From NCBI GenBank assembly GCA_026770575.1, contig MU657165.1, positions 967,897-1,031,896 of the forward strand: DNA of 64,000 bases, written 5' to 3'. The notes under the pieces were generated by a model that did not search any database, was not told the origin of the DNA, and saw only the letters and a program-made list of their open reading frames with translations. The position numbers and the translations under genes are program-made. The stretch comes from Pelagophyceae sp. CCMP2097. Taxonomy: Eukaryota; Sar; Pelagophyceae. Shown one piece after another: positions 62,034-64,000 of the stretch. Each line of letters begins with the position of its first letter. Within the stretch, counting starts at the first letter, position 1.

Positions 62034-63710
62034 TCAGACTTCGAGCACGCTGGGCACGGCGCCATCCAAGTAGACGAACTCGGCCACGCCGAGCGCCGCT
62101 GTGGTGCGAAAGAACGCGTCGCGCGCGAACTCCGGGAGGACGGTCTCGACTGCGCCGAGGACTCGCGAGTTGAAGGCCAGCTTCGTCGTGAGAAGCTTGC
62201 CTAAAGCACTTTGGGTGCAAGAAACCGCATCGACCGGCGCCGCATCGAAAAGGCGCTCACGTTTGTTCTCGTAGGCCTTGAGCGCCTCTTGGAGCGTCGG
62301 CGTCTCCTTGCGGACGAACTTTGCCACCTATGTTTGCTTTGTTATAAAATTTTGTTGAAATTTCATTTTCATTGAGGAAACTAAATCGATAGAAAATGCG
62401 TTGTTTGCCACCTCTGAAGCGAGGCAGTAGCCGTCCTGCACGGCCTGATTGGTCCCTTGGCCGAGGAATGGGGCCATGGCGTGCGCCGCGTCGCCGACGA
62501 GGACGCCCTTGCCACCCAAGCCCGTCCAGCCCCCGAGCGGGTTGACGCCGTGTGAAGAGAGTTCGAAGACGCGCTCGCACTTGGTCGCGACGTCGACGAG
62601 GTCGCCCGGCATCTTAGCGGCCTCGAGCCGCGCGCGCAGCCTGCCGGTTTTCGATCAGTCTCGGCAGCGCCGGCCCGGGGGGGGCTCTTACCTCGCGCGC
62701 GCGTCTTCAACGCTCGCATCTTTGTCCCACGCCGCGTTCATGCCGCTCTTGCCCGCCGAGGCAGGCGAGACCACTACAACTTGATCGTAGAGCACGCCGT
62801 CGAGGCCCCCGTACGTTGACCTACCCCGCTGCCGTCCGTGCGCCGAAAGCAGTCGTCTAGAACAAGGCGCTCACGCGAGGCAGTAGACCCCATCCGGCGC
62901 GAACCACTGGTGCAGCTCGTCCGTCTCTTTTCGCGTGCCCGCGGGCGCGACGCCCCACTGTATGTTAATGCCCGTGTCGTAGACTGCCTCGTCTTCGTCG
63001 GCGTCTCGTAGAGCGCGCCTGACCTTGGACCGGAGGCCGTCGGCGCCGATGACAAGGTCAAAGTCCTGCGACGTCCCATCTTCAAACGCGCAGCGGACCT
63101 TGCCCGCCACGTCAATCACGGAGCAGAGGTCCTTGCCAAAGGTGACCTGCGTCTTCTTCGATGACATGAGCTTATTGTACAGGATGGCCTGGAGGCTGTC
63201 GCGCATGATGGACAGCGCCAAGACGTCGCCGTTCCCGCGGACGACGCCCGCGGCGACGGCCTTTGGCGAGCCGCGCAGCGCCTTTTGCAAGTCGAGGTCC
63301 AAAAGGCGCTGGCCGCCGACGTTGCGCGAGAGGACGCGTTTCACGGGCTGGCCCGCGGCGAGGAGCTCTTCCGCGAGGCCGAGGCGCGCCAGCACCGCCG
63401 CGCCGCTGTTCAGCTGCACGCCGCCGCCGAGCTGCGGCCGCAGCTGGTCCGACCGGTCGAAGATGCTCACCGACGCGCCGTCGCCGACTAACTAGCAAAA
63501 CACTCGCGAGCGACGCAGGAAGCGCAAAGAGGCATCCAGGCAGCCCCGGCGCACAGACAACCCGAGGCATCCAAACAAGGCACAACGACGCACCTGCTCG
63601 AGCGCCAGGCCGAGGCTCAGGCCCGCCGGGCCGCCTCCGATGATGCCAATCTGCAGCGCCGCGACGGCGGGCGCACGGAGCGCCCAGACGAGCGGTAGAA
63701 GGAACCACAT
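62034..63710 (-). CDS. FAD-dependent monooxygenase (zeaxanthin-epoxidase-like group)
   Basis: Exons 63710-63594, 63491-62875, 62820-62692, 62640-62412 and 62327-62034, 461 residues. A short hydrophobic leader (WFLLPLVWALRAPAVAA) precedes the FAD-binding IGIIGGGPAGLSLGLALEQ. DFDLVIGADGLRSKVR is the DG motif of aromatic-hydroxylase-type flavoproteins, and GKGVLVGDAAHAMAPFLGQG is the GD motif. Together they define this class, which includes zeaxanthin epoxidase, kynurenine monooxygenase and UbiH. The leader suggests secretion or plastid entry. No FHA domain is present, so the substrate cannot be named. The fourth intron (62328-62411) is AT-rich and flanked by a 10-bp direct repeat, unlike all the others. 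Confidence 0.8.
62320..62413 (-). repeat. Perfect 10-bp direct repeat flanking an AT-rich intron
   Basis: TTTGCCACCT occurs at 62320-62329 and 62404-62413. Their spacing equals the 84-nt intron length, so both splice sites lie within the duplicated sequence. This is the form expected when an insertion with target duplication becomes an intron. Confidence 0.85.
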
Positions 63711-64000
63711 CACCGATCGCTAAGTGGCAACGCGGGCGGCGCCGACACGGGCGGCAAATATGCACGGCTGTTTCAAGTCCTCTTAAAACCGGATTTCATT
63801 TGAGTCTAAATTGAGAGCGATTTTCGCAAAAAGTCCTCAACTCCCGGCTATAGCACGCGCTCCACCCATGGCGAAGTGGCGGTGGTTCGTGCGTTCGTTC
63901 GGGTCCACTGGCATCGCTTTGCGGTGGTTGTAAAGATTTTCAAGGGGCGCGTCTCCTTGGTGAGATACGGCTACAAATGTGACCCTCGAGCACCGTATCT
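63711..64000. other. Promoter-side spacer at window end
   Basis: Upstream of the monooxygenase gene, AT-richer around 63780-63840. No convincing reading frame begins before the window edge. Confidence 0.35.

Overview
The window looks like nuclear DNA of a small eukaryotic alga, most likely a pelagophyte-type stramenopile (Aureococcus or Pelagomonas-like). This is inferred from the sequence: very high GC, genes packed on both strands with gaps of only a few hundred bases, and many very short introns. Most introns are 42-60 nt, with donors GTGCGT/GTGCGC/GTGAGT and acceptors TAG or CAG. Several products carry signal-peptide-plus-transit-peptide leaders, as in organisms with secondary plastids. 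There is no bacterial operon structure. Two runs of N (2034-2043 and 27338-27472) mark assembly gaps inside repeats. Exon coordinates below were built by hand by matching donors, acceptors and reading phase, so they are models rather than transcript-supported structures.

Layout, left to right. 0-8 kb: the start of a WNK kinase, a spliced coiled-coil protein, a repeat with a tRNA-like core, a plastid fibrillin (PAP) protein, a small two-helix membrane protein, a J/zinc-finger/CS-domain cochaperone and a secreted Cys-rich protein whose signal peptide is duplicated. 8-16 kb: a SAM-MAP2K fusion kinase, an ankyrin/3'-5' exonuclease fusion and an AGC-kinase/ankyrin protein. 15.7-17.3 kb: a thioredoxin-fold gene with an in-frame TGA before its CxxC and a SECIS-like hairpin behind its stop, a strong selenoprotein candidate. 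17.8-27 kb: a snurportin-like protein, an ABCC transporter, a beta-propeller-like protein and a DGAT2-like acyltransferase.

27-28.2 kb is a repeat island with two more copies of the tRNA-like element. 28-44 kb: an RRM/helical-repeat organelle protein, a J-FF splicing-type protein, a small acidic protein, a SET of exons forming a TBC1D31 homologue, a calpain, an NAD(P)-binding plastid protein, a Trm13-zinc-finger/TrmB fusion and a short secreted protein. 44-56 kb: an aromatic amino acid permease, a plastid isopropylmalate isomerase (LeuC-LeuD fusion), TRAPPC5, a Tat-targeted thylakoid protein, a SET-domain protein, a DUF1826 protein and a 12-exon LARGE-type glycosyltransferase. 56-64 kb: a small secreted protein, a Rab escort protein, a nested inverted-repeat element, a two-pore potassium channel broken by an in-frame TAA and a FAD monooxygenase.

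The genes do not form one pathway. Loose themes are membrane traffic (TRAPPC5, Rab escort protein, TBC1D31), RNA processing (snurportin, J-FF, TrmB fusion, RRM protein), plastid metabolism (LeuCD, fibrillin, Tat-targeted protein) and signalling (WNK, MAP2K, AGC kinase, calpain). The most unusual signals are the selenoprotein candidate, an AT-rich intron flanked by a perfect 10-bp direct repeat, the fusion proteins, and the tRNA-like repeat family.
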